The notes below the pieces were generated by a model that saw only the letters and a program-made list of their open reading frames with translations, had not been told where the DNA came from and did not search any database. A DNA stretch of 64,000 nt from Sphingomonas hankookensis (GTDB taxonomy: Bacteria > Pseudomonadota > Alphaproteobacteria > Sphingomonadales > Sphingomonadaceae), in assembly GCF_022664465.1 (NCBI RefSeq), contig NZ_JAKREV010000002.1, positions 434,001 through 498,000 on the forward strand. Direction: 5' to 3'. A program made the translations under genes and the position numbers. Shown here piece by piece: positions 7,560-16,201 of this stretch; the stretch's first letter is position 1; each line of letters starts with the position of its first letter.

Positions 7560-8287
7560 GCGATCCGCCGCAGTTCGATCGGCCCGAACGGCGCGTCCTG
7601 CCGCACCTCGACCCGCCCCTGCCGCGCCAGTTCGAGCGTGGCGAGGAAGGTGGAGGCGAGCGCCGATCGGCGATAGCGTTCGTCGGCCTGGGACGGCAGG
7701 AAATCGGCGATCGCGGTCCAGTCGAGCGTCATGTCGAGCATCGTCTCGACCCGCTCCATCGCGACCTCCAGCGTCATGACCGGTCGCGTAGCGACGACGT
7801 GCAGTACCGGGCGGGTGCGCGCGCTGATCCGGCCATAGGCGCCGATCACGTCGAACAGGCTGGCATCCCAGCGCGCCTTGCGCACGACGTTCAGCCCTTC
7901 GGGATCCCCGCGGAGAAACACGTCGCGACCGATGCGGTCGCGCGCCATCAGCCGCGCCCCCGCTTCGCGCATCGCATCCAGCCGTTCGAGCCGAAGTTGC
8001 AGCCGCAACGCCAGCTCCTCCGGATCGGGGTCCATCTCCGGCTCGCGCGGCAGCAGCAGCGCGGATTTAAGGTAGGCGAGCCACGCCGCCATCACCAGCC
8101 AGTCGGCGGCAAGTTCGAGCCGCAATGCCGCCGCGCGATCGATCCAGCGGAGATATTGCTCGACCAATGCGAGGATCGAGATGCGGCGCAGATCGACCTT
8201 CTGCGTCCGCGCCAGCGCCAGCAGCAGGTCGAGCGGCCCTTCCCACCCGTCCAGTTCGATCGTCAGCATCGGCGCGTCGGCGTCCAT
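7556..8287 (-). CDS. scpA: Segregation and condensation protein A
   Basis: The kleisin subunit that bridges SMC heads. The 243-residue product has the N-terminal FxGPLDLLL-type motif (DGWEGPLDLLLALARTQKVDL), the ADWLVMAAWLAYLKSALLLP helix, a central linker and the C-terminal winged helix (STFLATLELARQGRVEVRQ) that binds SMC. An internal ATG at codon 7 (MLTIELDG) is a possible alternative start. It begins the scpA-scpB-tatA-tatB-tatC run. Confidence 0.94.
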   Translation of the reverse strand: MDADAPMLTIELDGWEGPLDLLLALARTQKVDLRRISILALVEQYLRWIDRAAALRLELAADWLVMAAWLAYLKSALLLPREPEMDPDPEELALRLQLRLERLDAMREAGARLMARDRIGRDVFLRGDPEGLNVVRKARWDASLFDVIGAYGRISARTRPVLHVVATRPVMTLEVAMERVETMLDMTLDWTAIADFLPSQADERYRRSALASTFLATLELARQGRVEVRQDAPFGPIELRRIA

Positions 8288-8320
8288 GGTACCGACCCTA
8301 TCCGCGGGTGCGGGCGTCCG

Positions 8321-8752
8321 TCACCGATATTCGTGCGTCACGTCCTGATGCAGCCCGGTGAGCGTGACCGAACGCCCGTCCTGCATCTCGGGCATGGCGG
8401 TGATGCGCAACCAGCGCTTCGGCTCGCCCGGCGCGTCGATCTCGGTATCGATGGTAAACCCCCGCCGGTGGCGAATGGCATGGGCGCGCAGCCGTTGCAG
8501 CGCCGATCGCGACTCCGGCGCGTACATCGGCAGCGTGACCTCGCGGCGCGGCGTGACCCACAACGGCAACCCGAACAGGGCATAGGTCGAATCGCTCCAT
8601 GCCAGCGCATGGGAGCGAAGGTCGCAGCGGAATTGCCCGTCGCCGGACAGGTCCGGGGTATAGCCGTTGCAGAGAATGCCCTGCGGCAAGCGGACGCCGC
8701 GTTCGAACAGCGGCCAGCTATGATAGAGTTGCAGCGGTTCCGTCGGCAGCAT
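8321..8752 (-). CDS. Small PAS-fold protein
   Basis: A 143-residue stand-alone protein with a PAS-like pattern: WSDSTYALFGLP near residue 52, a helix with RAHAIRHRRGFTIDTEI, then the PAC-like strands RWLRITAMPEM and SVTLTGLHQDVTHEYR. No output domain is attached. Ligand and partner are unknown. It sits between scpA and nagZ on the same strand with short gaps, and looks like a conserved sphingomonad hypothetical gene. Confidence 0.75.
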   Translation of the reverse strand: MLPTEPLQLYHSWPLFERGVRLPQGILCNGYTPDLSGDGQFRCDLRSHALAWSDSTYALFGLPLWVTPRREVTLPMYAPESRSALQRLRAHAIRHRRGFTIDTEIDAPGEPKRWLRITAMPEMQDGRSVTLTGLHQDVTHEYR

Positions 8753-8823
8753 CGCGCAATTTCCCCAGCACCAAGCGGAGAGCAGTATAACGGACGGCCG
8801 TTAAGGCGCGGTTAGCGCGCGGC

Positions 8824-9828
8824 TCAGGTCAGCGCGAGCAGCCGGTCCCGGGTCGCGACCAATTCCGCCATCGGCACCGTACTGACCGTCCCGACCGCCG
8901 CCATCGCGCGGTCGAGCCGTGCGCGCGATGCCGGTGCGATCTCTTCCAGACGATCGGCGATCGCGTGCATCTCGTCCAGCCGCGCCCAGCAGTCGAGCAC
9001 GGCGTCGCATCCCGCGGCGATCGCCGCCGCTGCCTTGTCCGCCGGGGTGCCGGTCAGCGCCTTCATGTCGATATCGTCGGTCATCAACAGCCCGTCGAAG
9101 CCGATCCGCCCGCGGATGATGTCGCGGATGACGGTCGGCGACAGCGTTGCGGGACGCTCCGCATCCCATGCGTCGAACACCAGATGCGCGGTCATCCCCA
9201 TCGGCGCACCCGACAGCGTGGCGAAGGGGGCCATGTCGTGTTCCAACGCCTCGGCCGGCGCAGTGACGCGGGGCAGTTCGAGATGGCTGTCGACGGTCGC
9301 ACGGCCATGGCCCGGCATGTGCTTGACGATGCCGACCACCCCCGCCGCGGCCAGTCCGTCGAGCGTCGCGCGGCCAAGGGCGGCGACCCGCATCGGGTCC
9401 GCGCCGAAGCTGCGGTCGCCGATCGCGCCGGTCATGTCGGGCTGTCCGACGTCGAGCAGCGGCAGCGCGTCGACGGTCACCCCGACCTCGGCCAGCATCA
9501 TGCCCAGCGCCTGCGCATTGGCCTTCGCGGCCGCGATCGCCGACGACGGCGCGCGGTCGTAGAGCTTCGCGAAGGCGGCGGGGGCGGGAAAGTCGGGCCA
9601 CACCGGGGGCTTCATCCGCGATACCCGTCCGCCTTCCTGATCGATCAGGATCGGCAGATCGGCCCGGCCCGACAGGTCGCGCAAGCTGTCCGTCAGCGCG
9701 CACATCTGTGCGCGATCGACACAGTTACGCGCGAAGAGGATATAACCGAGCGGGTCGGCCGCGCGGAACAGCGCGGCCTCGTCGGCGGTCAGGGTCGGGC
9801 CGGACAGGCCGAAGATGACGGGCTTCAT
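8824..9828 (-). CDS. nagZ: Beta-N-acetylhexosaminidase
   Basis: NagZ removes N-acetylglucosamine from muropeptides in cytoplasmic cell-wall recycling. It is a glycoside hydrolase family 3 single-domain enzyme of 334 residues from the start MKPVIFGLSG. It has LIDQEGGRVSRMK near residue 60, the KHMPGHGRATVDSHLELP loop holding the catalytic histidine, and LLMTDDIDMKAL with the nucleophile Asp. An ATG 12 codons upstream is possible but gives a non-conserved extension. It follows the SPOR gene after 46 bases. Confidence 0.95.
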   Translation of the reverse strand: MKPVIFGLSGPTLTADEAALFRAADPLGYILFARNCVDRAQMCALTDSLRDLSGRADLPILIDQEGGRVSRMKPPVWPDFPAPAAFAKLYDRAPSSAIAAAKANAQALGMMLAEVGVTVDALPLLDVGQPDMTGAIGDRSFGADPMRVAALGRATLDGLAAAGVVGIVKHMPGHGRATVDSHLELPRVTAPAEALEHDMAPFATLSGAPMGMTAHLVFDAWDAERPATLSPTVIRDIIRGRIGFDGLLMTDDIDMKALTGTPADKAAAAIAAGCDAVLDCWARLDEMHAIADRLEEIAPASRARLDRAMAAVGTVSTVPMAELVATRDRLLALT

Positions 9829-9874
9829 GCGGCGAGGGCTACCGCAGCCGCCGGGCCGCGACAACCGGGGTATG

Positions 9875-10606
9875 TCACCGGGCTATGAAGCAATTCTCTC
9901 CGGCCAGTTTCAGCTTGCCGCACAGGTCCGACGCCTGGTTCGCACTGCCGGCGTTGACGCGCAGGCGGTAGACGGTCTTGCCCTTCACCTCCGCCGCCTG
10001 CACCGATTTGCCGAGCGGAGCGAGATAGGCGAAGCGGCGCGACAGCTGGTTCCACGCGGTGTTGGCCACGCCTTCGCTGGGGAAGGAGCCCAGCTGAACG
10101 ACCGATCCCCCTGCCCCCGCCGCGGTTTCGACCGGAGCAGCGGCGGCAGGCGCACGCGCCTCCAGCCGCGACGTGGTGGTCGGCACCGCGGTCGCGACGC
10201 GACCGGTGCCGCTGCTGGTCGGGTTCGCGGTCGGGGCGGCGGCGCGACCCTGTACCGGCGCTTCGGGGACGGCGTTCAGGTTGACTGCGGCATTCCTCCC
10301 GGTCGCACCCTCGCTGGTGGCGATCGCGGTGTCGCTGTCGCCGGTCACCCGCATGCCGTCGGCCTCTTGCGGACGCGTCTTGTACGGCCCGTCCGGCGCG
10401 GCGATCAGGTCGCCGGTACCACTGGCGGTCGGCGCGGCGCGGTTACGCAGCAGGGCGAAAGCGATCGCCCCGACCATCAGCAACCCGATCAGCACGACCA
10501 GCACCGTGCGCCAGATCGGGCGCGCGGGTGCAAGCTCCGGCTCCGCGCTTTCCAGCCACGGCAGGCGTTCGTGATCGGGATCGCCGGCGGTGATCGTGTC
10601 GGCCAT
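9875..10606 (-). CDS. SPOR-domain membrane protein
   Basis: A 243-residue bitopic protein: cytoplasmic N-terminus of about 33 residues, one membrane helix (TVLVVLIGLLMVGAIAFALL), a long Pro/Ala/Thr-rich periplasmic linker and a C-terminal SPOR domain (VVQLGSFPSEGVANTAWNQLSRRF to LCGKLKLAGENCFIAR). SPOR domains bind glycan strands lacking stem peptides at the division site, so a septal role is likely. Its ATG shares one base with the stop of argS (TGATG), which implies translational coupling to argS. Confidence 0.92.
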   Translation of the reverse strand: MADTITAGDPDHERLPWLESAEPELAPARPIWRTVLVVLIGLLMVGAIAFALLRNRAAPTASGTGDLIAAPDGPYKTRPQEADGMRVTGDSDTAIATSEGATGRNAAVNLNAVPEAPVQGRAAAPTANPTSSGTGRVATAVPTTTSRLEARAPAAAAPVETAAGAGGSVVQLGSFPSEGVANTAWNQLSRRFAYLAPLGKSVQAAEVKGKTVYRLRVNAGSANQASDLCGKLKLAGENCFIAR

Positions 10607-12333
10607 CACTTCATCTCCTCGACCGCCTCGACCCCCATGATGGCGAGACCGTTGCGGATAATCTGCCCGATCGCGCGCGCGAGGAAAAGCCGTGCCTGCG
10701 TCAGTACGGCATCGTCCGCTTGTAGATAGCGGCGCGACGGATCGTCGTTGCCGAGATTCCATGCGGCATGAAACTCTGCAGCCAAGTCATAGAGATAGAA
10801 GGCGATCCGGTGCGGTTCACGTGCCGCCGCCGCGCTTTCGACCACGCGTGGAAACTGTGCCGCACGTTTCACCAGCGCCAGTTCGACCGTATCGAGACGG
10901 GACAGGTCGGCTTGCGCGTTTTCGGCAATACCGGCCTCCGCCGCGCGGCGCACCAGCGAATGGACGCGGGCATGGGCGTATTGGACGTAGAAGACCGGAT
11001 TGTCCTTCGACGCTTCGACCACCTTGGCGAAGTCGAAGTCCATCTGCGCATCGGCCTTGCGCGTCAGCATGGTGAAGCGGACGACGTCCTTGCCGACCTC
11101 GTTCACGACATCGGCCAGCGTAACGAAGTTACCGGCGCGCTTCGACATCTTGACCGGCTCACCACCCCGCAGGAGGCGCACCATCTGCACCAGCTTCACG
11201 TCGAAGCGGGTCCGCCCTTCGGTCAGCGCCTGGACCGCCGCGACGATGCGCTTGACGGTACCGGCATGGTCGGCGCCCCAGATGTCGATCAGCTGGTCGA
11301 CGCCCTCGGCCTTCTGGAAATGATAGGCGAGGTCGGCGCCGAAATAGGTCCAGGTCCCATCGGACTTCCTGATCGGACGGTCCTGGTCGTCGCCGAACTT
11401 CGTCGAGCGGAACAGCGGCAGTTCGACCGGTTCCCAATCCTCGGGCGTCTCGCCCTTGGGCGCTTCGGGGACGCCGTCATAGACGAGGTCGCGCGCACGC
11501 AGCCACGCCTCGGCCGCTTCGGGCTTCTTCGCCGCCTGCAACTCGGCCTCGGACGAGAACACGTCGTGGTGGATGCCGAGCAACTGCAGGTCGGCGCGGA
11601 TCATGTCGAGCATCGCCGCGACGGTCTTCGTGCGGAACAGCACCAGCCATTCGCTTTCGGGTGCGTTCACGTAGCGGTCGCCGAACTCGGCCGCGAGCGC
11701 CTGCCCGACCGGGACCAGATAGTCGCCGGGATACAGCCCCTCGGGGATCGAAATCGTCTCGCCCAGTGCCTCGCGGTAACGCAGGTGCGCCGAACGGGCG
11801 AGGACGGCGACCTGTCCGCCGGCATCGTTGACATAATATTCGCGGATGACGCGCGCGCCATTCCATTCGAGCAGGCTGGCCAACGCATCGCCGACCACCG
11901 CCCCGCGACAATGGCCCATGTGCATCGGCCCGGTCGGGTTGGCCGAGACATATTCGATGTTCACGACCTGCCCGCTGCCCACGCTCGAGCGGCCATAGTC
12001 GTCGCCGGCATCGGCGATCGCGGTCAGCTCGCCGCGCCACGTGTCGTCGGTCAGCGTCAGGTTGATGAAGCCCGGACCCGCTACCGACACGCTCGCCACC
12101 TCGGGAAGTCTGGCGAGCTCGGCGACCAACAGCTCCGCCAATGCGCGGGGATTGGTTTTCGCCGGCTTGGCCAGCACCATCGCGGCGTTAGTGGACAGGT
12201 CGCCATGCGTCGTATCGCGCGGCGGTTCGACCGTAATCGCGCGTCGCTCCAGCCCCGCCGGCAGGTCGCCACGGGCGACGAGCGTGTCGAGCGCGCGGTC
12301 GAGATGGGCGAAAAAACGGGGGTACAGCGTCAT
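10606..12333 (-). CDS. argS: Arginyl-tRNA synthetase
   Basis: A class I aminoacyl-tRNA synthetase that charges tRNA-Arg. From the start MTLYPRFF it has 575 residues. The N-terminal Add-1 domain is followed by the HMGH form of the HIGH motif in SANPTGPMHMGHCRGAV, then VKMSKRAGNFVTL as the KMSKS loop, and a C-terminal anticodon-binding DALR domain ending in RLFLARAIGQIIRNGLAIMGV. An in-frame ATG eight codons upstream (12357) is an alternative start. It is cotranscribed with the SPOR gene. Confidence 0.96.
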   Translation of the reverse strand: MTLYPRFFAHLDRALDTLVARGDLPAGLERRAITVEPPRDTTHGDLSTNAAMVLAKPAKTNPRALAELLVAELARLPEVASVSVAGPGFINLTLTDDTWRGELTAIADAGDDYGRSSVGSGQVVNIEYVSANPTGPMHMGHCRGAVVGDALASLLEWNGARVIREYYVNDAGGQVAVLARSAHLRYREALGETISIPEGLYPGDYLVPVGQALAAEFGDRYVNAPESEWLVLFRTKTVAAMLDMIRADLQLLGIHHDVFSSEAELQAAKKPEAAEAWLRARDLVYDGVPEAPKGETPEDWEPVELPLFRSTKFGDDQDRPIRKSDGTWTYFGADLAYHFQKAEGVDQLIDIWGADHAGTVKRIVAAVQALTEGRTRFDVKLVQMVRLLRGGEPVKMSKRAGNFVTLADVVNEVGKDVVRFTMLTRKADAQMDFDFAKVVEASKDNPVFYVQYAHARVHSLVRRAAEAGIAENAQADLSRLDTVELALVKRAAQFPRVVESAAAAREPHRIAFYLYDLAAEFHAAWNLGNDDPSRRYLQADDAVLTQARLFLARAIGQIIRNGLAIMGVEAVEEMK

Positions 12334-12395
12334 GGCGGTTCCGGTCGGTTGATCCAAACGCGCCGCTTAGCCGATAGCGCCGCCCCTGCAAAGGA

Positions 12396-13541
12396 TCACG
12401 CCCGGATCAGTCCCGCGACCGGACGTCGCCCGCTGCTGCCCGGAAACAGTGTCGCCATCGTGCGCGCCGGATCGATGCCGAAATGCCCGGCGACCGCACC
12501 GGCGATCAACGCGTCGAGATCGGTCGTCGGCGTCAGGTCGCGATCCTCGTACAGCTTTGTGAGGCCCGGCCAGTCGGCCACGACGCGCTTGCCCAGCACC
12601 GTGCCGCCCAGCATCATCGTCGCGGTCGCGGTGCCATGGTCGGTACCGCCGGTGCCATTGATCCGCGCCGTCCGGCCGAACTCGGTCGCGACCAGCACCA
12701 GCGTCTGGCTCCATGCCGGGCCGAGCCCGGTGCGGAGTGCCGACACCATCGCGTCCAACGCCTTCAGCTGGGTGTTGAGCCGCCCGCGCTGTCCGGCATG
12801 GGTGTCCCAGCCGCCGGTTTCGATCATCGCGATCCGCGCGCCGTCTGCGGGGGCGAGCAGCCGCGCGGCCAGCGTACCGGTCGCCGCGGCGTTGCGGCCG
12901 GCATCGCCGCCGGCCTCCTGGGCGAGCTGTCGGGTCTGCACCGCCTGTGCCCACAACGCGTGGAGTTGCGGGTCCTCGGCATAGAGCTGGGTCACGCGGC
13001 CCATCAGGTCGCCCGAGGCGTCGGGCAGCGCGGAGGGAGCATAGGACGCGACCTCGCGCGTGCCGCGGAGCGCCAGCGGAACGGTCGCGGCGACGGCGAT
13101 GGCGCGGGCATCCTCGCGCGGGAGCAGGGTCAGCAGGCGGTTGAGCCAGCCGTCCTTGACCGCATAGGCCGCAGCGCCGCCGGTTTCGAGCACGTTCTGC
13201 CCGTCGAAATGCGACCGGTCGCGATAGGGCGATGCGACGGCGTGGGCGAACAGCGCCTGCCCGCCGTCATAGAGCCCGGCCATGCCGGACAGTGCCGGGT
13301 GCAGCGCGAACATGCCGTCGAGCTTGCGCGCCGCCGCCGCATCTTCCGCCCATGCCCCGCGCAAGGCCGCATAGCCGGGGTCCCCGGTCGGCATCAGCGT
13401 GGCGAGGCCGTCGGCTGCCCCACGCTGGATGACGAACACGAAGCGCCGCTCGGTCGCCGCGCGGGCATAGGCGAGGCGCGGGGCGAAGGCGGCGGACAGC
13501 GCCGCCGCGCCGCCGATGAGGAAATGTCGCCGATCGGTCAT
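12396..13541 (-). CDS. DUF1501 family Tat-exported protein
   Basis: A 381-residue protein with a twin-arginine signal (TDRRHFLIGGAAALSAAF), so it is probably exported by the Tat system encoded at 5415-6954. The rest matches the DUF1501 pattern, a sulfatase/alkaline-phosphatase-like fold: FVIQRGAADGLATLMP early, MIETGGWDTHAGQ in the middle, VLVATEFGRTARINGTGGTDHGTATATMMLGG and a late FGIDPARTMATLFPG. Its biochemical role is not established. It lies three bases after the DUF1800 gene, its standard partner. Confidence 0.92.
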   Translation of the reverse strand: MTDRRHFLIGGAAALSAAFAPRLAYARAATERRFVFVIQRGAADGLATLMPTGDPGYAALRGAWAEDAAAARKLDGMFALHPALSGMAGLYDGGQALFAHAVASPYRDRSHFDGQNVLETGGAAAYAVKDGWLNRLLTLLPREDARAIAVAATVPLALRGTREVASYAPSALPDASGDLMGRVTQLYAEDPQLHALWAQAVQTRQLAQEAGGDAGRNAAATGTLAARLLAPADGARIAMIETGGWDTHAGQRGRLNTQLKALDAMVSALRTGLGPAWSQTLVLVATEFGRTARINGTGGTDHGTATATMMLGGTVLGKRVVADWPGLTKLYEDRDLTPTTDLDALIAGAVAGHFGIDPARTMATLFPGSSGRRPVAGLIRA

Positions 13542-13544
13542 GGC

Positions 13545-14969
13545 CTATCTCCGCAGGAACTGGGGGGCAACGAACAGCAGCGCGAGCGCCTGTGCCGGGC
13601 TTTCTGCGCGGGTGATCGCGGCCTGCGTCGCGGGGGCGAGGCCGTCGGGGAACAGCCGGGTCGCCAGCGCCCGCGGGTCGGGTGGCTCGCGCAGCCGCCC
13701 GGCTAGGCGCTCGGCGGCCTCGACCCGGCGCATCAGCGCGTCGGGGCCGGCCCAGCTGGCGGCGATGTCGTCGAATCCGATCGGCTGTCCGGGGCGCCAG
13801 ATCGGCTGGCCCAGCTGCCCGAACAGATTGACCAGCTGCCGCCCCTCGCCCGGCGGCGCATCGGTGGCGCGCAGCGTGGCGATGGTCCATTCCCATGGCG
13901 TACGGAATTTGGGCGTGCCGGGCGCCCAGGCCTCGGGCGCATCGAGCAGCGCGCGGTAGACGGTCGGCAGGTCGCCACGCGACGACAGGAACGCACGCTC
14001 GACACGGGCGACGGCGGCAGGAGGCGGATCGTCGGCGACGAAGTGGCGGACCAGCTTGGTCGCGATGTGCTTGGCAGTCGCCGGATGCACCGCGAGGTCG
14101 GCGAACACCGCCGCCGACTGGTCCGCGCCCCCTTCGGCATAGTCGCGGCCAAGGATGCGGCGCTTGCCGGGCTGGTGCAGCGCCGGTGCGAAGACCGCGC
14201 TCCCCTGCTGTCCGCCCACGATCCGTGGACCGCCACGGCCGAGGCCGGCGACGGTCCAGCCGGTCAGCGCCCGAGCAAGTTCGGTGACGTCGGCCTGGGC
14301 ATAGCCGGTGCGGACGCCCAGCGTGTGCAGCTCCAATATCTCGCGCGCGAGGTTTTCGTTGAGGCCGGCACGGCCACCGACCCGGCGCTGCCCGAACGGG
14401 CTGTCGGGGCCGACCGACTGCGCCTGATCGAGATAGATCAGCATCGCCGGATGACGCTCAGCAGCGAGGAGCAGGTCATGAAAGCGGCCGAGGACGTGCG
14501 GGCGGATCGCGTCGAATTCGAACGCGGCGGCGAGGCCGGTGACCGGCAGCTTGTCGGCCGACAGGGCGAAATGGTTCGACCAGAAATGGGCCAGCCGCTC
14601 GACGAAAGGCGTGTCGCTGGCCACCGCCGCGGCGGTGCGGGCGGCCACGCCATCGAGATAGAATTGGCGGACGCCCCGGCGAATCTGCGCGGCGCGGTTG
14701 TCGGGCGGGTCGGCGGCCATCGGCATCGCCTCCGCCTGCATATCCGCCTGCGTCGCGCGGCGTTCCTGCCGCACCCTGCGCAGGTCGGCCTGCGCCCGTG
14801 CCGCCGCCTGCCCCGCCACCGCAGTCGTCGCCACCCCCGCGAGCGCGGACGGGCGCGGGTTCCAGCGGGCGAACTGATCGGTCAGCCAGCGTTTCGGATC
14901 GGCAGGCGGCGTCGCGTCGCCGCGCGCGCCCAGCCCGAACCGGTTCCATGCAATCTCGCTCTGGGGCAT
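13545..14969 (-). CDS. DUF1800 family protein
   Basis: A 474-residue member of DUF1800 from the start MPQSEIAWNRFGLG. Typical features are the N-terminal RFGLGARGD motif, the FWSNHFALSADK segment, LNENLAREILELHTLGV, and VHPATAKHIATKLVRHFVADDPP. These proteins are nearly always encoded next to DUF1501; the pair is widespread but without proven function. No clear signal peptide is seen. An ATG seven codons upstream is possible. Confidence 0.92.
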   Translation of the reverse strand: MPQSEIAWNRFGLGARGDATPPADPKRWLTDQFARWNPRPSALAGVATTAVAGQAAARAQADLRRVRQERRATQADMQAEAMPMAADPPDNRAAQIRRGVRQFYLDGVAARTAAAVASDTPFVERLAHFWSNHFALSADKLPVTGLAAAFEFDAIRPHVLGRFHDLLLAAERHPAMLIYLDQAQSVGPDSPFGQRRVGGRAGLNENLAREILELHTLGVRTGYAQADVTELARALTGWTVAGLGRGGPRIVGGQQGSAVFAPALHQPGKRRILGRDYAEGGADQSAAVFADLAVHPATAKHIATKLVRHFVADDPPPAAVARVERAFLSSRGDLPTVYRALLDAPEAWAPGTPKFRTPWEWTIATLRATDAPPGEGRQLVNLFGQLGQPIWRPGQPIGFDDIAASWAGPDALMRRVEAAERLAGRLREPPDPRALATRLFPDGLAPATQAAITRAESPAQALALLFVAPQFLRR

Positions 14970-15040
14970 CGCCCGCCACTCCACTGCCAATCTCTCAGGC
15001 GATCCAACGCCTTGATTGTCGCAGAGTTATATCAGCGGCG

Positions 15041-16201
15041 TCAGAATCCGTCGGGCAGGTCGATCGGTCCGACAACCTCCCGGTAACAGCGCACCGCAAA
15101 GCGATCGGTCATGCCGGCGATATAGTCGGCGATATGGCGACTGCGGTCGGGTTCGGCGTCGGGCAGCGTCTCGCGCCAGCCGTCGTGCATCGCCGCGGGG
15201 TCGGCGTGATAGGCAGCGAACAGGCCCGCGACGACCTGCTCCGCCATCGCCGCCGCCGCCAGCTGGCGCGGGTGGTGGTAGAGATTGGCGTACATGAAGC
15301 GTTTGAGCGTCCGCTCCGCCTCCGCCATCTTGGGCGAGAAATGGGCGAGGCACTGGCCGGCGGCGCGGACGTCGGCGACGGTCTCGACGCCGGCCGCTAC
15401 GGTACGCCGCTGAGTCTCGGCGATCAGGTCGTTGACCATCGATCCGATCTGCGAGCGGGTGAGTTCGCCGACCAGCCGATCGGCAGGCACGTCGGGAAAG
15501 CGCGCGCGGACCGCGTCCCAGCCGACGGCGACGAAGGGCACGGCGAGCAGCTGTTCGAGCGTCAGCAGCCCGGCGCGCAGCCCGTCGTCGATGTCGTGAT
15601 TGTCATAGGCGATGTCGTCGGCGATCGCCGCGATCTGCGCCTCCAGCGACGGCCATTCGTTCAGGCGCAGGCCGTGCGCGGCGTCGGCCCCGGCCAATGC
15701 CCAGCCGGGGGTGGGGATCGGGCCGTTATGCTTCGCGAGCCCTTCCAGCGTGTCCCAGGTGAGGTTGAGGCCACGCCAGCGGGGGTATGGGCTGTCGAGC
15801 CACGTCAGCGTGCGCAGCGTCTGGCCATTATGGTCGAACCCGCCATGCGCCGCCATCGCCGCGCGCAACGCATCCTCCCCGGCATGGCCGAACGGCGGAT
15901 GGCCGATATCGTGGGCGAGGCACAGTGCCTCGGTCAGGTCTTCGTTGAGGCCGAGCGTCCGCGCGACCGCACGACCGATCTGGGCGACTTCCAGGCTGTG
16001 GGTCAGCCGGACGCGGAAATGGTCGCCGTCGGGCGCCATGAACACCTGCGTCTTATGGCGCAGGCGGCGGAAGCTGATCGAGTGAATGATGCGGTCGCGG
16101 TCGCGCTGGAACGCGTCGCGTGGGCCGCGAGTCGCGTCGCCCGGTTCGGCGTGGAGCCGCCCGCCATGTGCCTGCGGGTCGGCGGCATAGAATGCCTTCA
16201 C
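15041..16201 (-). CDS. Deoxyguanosinetriphosphate triphosphohydrolase-like HD protein
   Basis: An HD-domain dNTP triphosphohydrolase of the dGTPase-like subfamily, 386 residues, likely releasing triphosphate from dNTPs to adjust nucleotide pools. It starts with GTG, which overlaps the stop of the TPR/SPOR gene by four bases. It has [20 protein letters not shown] near the N-terminus, [17 protein letters not shown], the HD motif in [19 protein letters not shown], and the second metal ligands in [14 protein letters not shown]. All metal-binding residues look intact. Confidence 0.93.
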   Translation of the reverse strand: MKAFYAADPQAHGGRLHAEPGDATRGPRDAFQRDRDRIIHSISFRRLRHKTQVFMAPDGDHFRVRLTHSLEVAQIGRAVARTLGLNEDLTEALCLAHDIGHPPFGHAGEDALRAAMAAHGGFDHNGQTLRTLTWLDSPYPRWRGLNLTWDTLEGLAKHNGPIPTPGWALAGADAAHGLRLNEWPSLEAQIAAIADDIAYDNHDIDDGLRAGLLTLEQLLAVPFVAVGWDAVRARFPDVPADRLVGELTRSQIGSMVNDLIAETQRRTVAAGVETVADVRAAGQCLAHFSPKMAEAERTLKRFMYANLYHHPRQLAAAAMAEQVVAGLFAAYHADPAAMHDGWRETLPDAEPDRSRHIADYIAGMTDRFAVRCYREVVGPIDLPDGF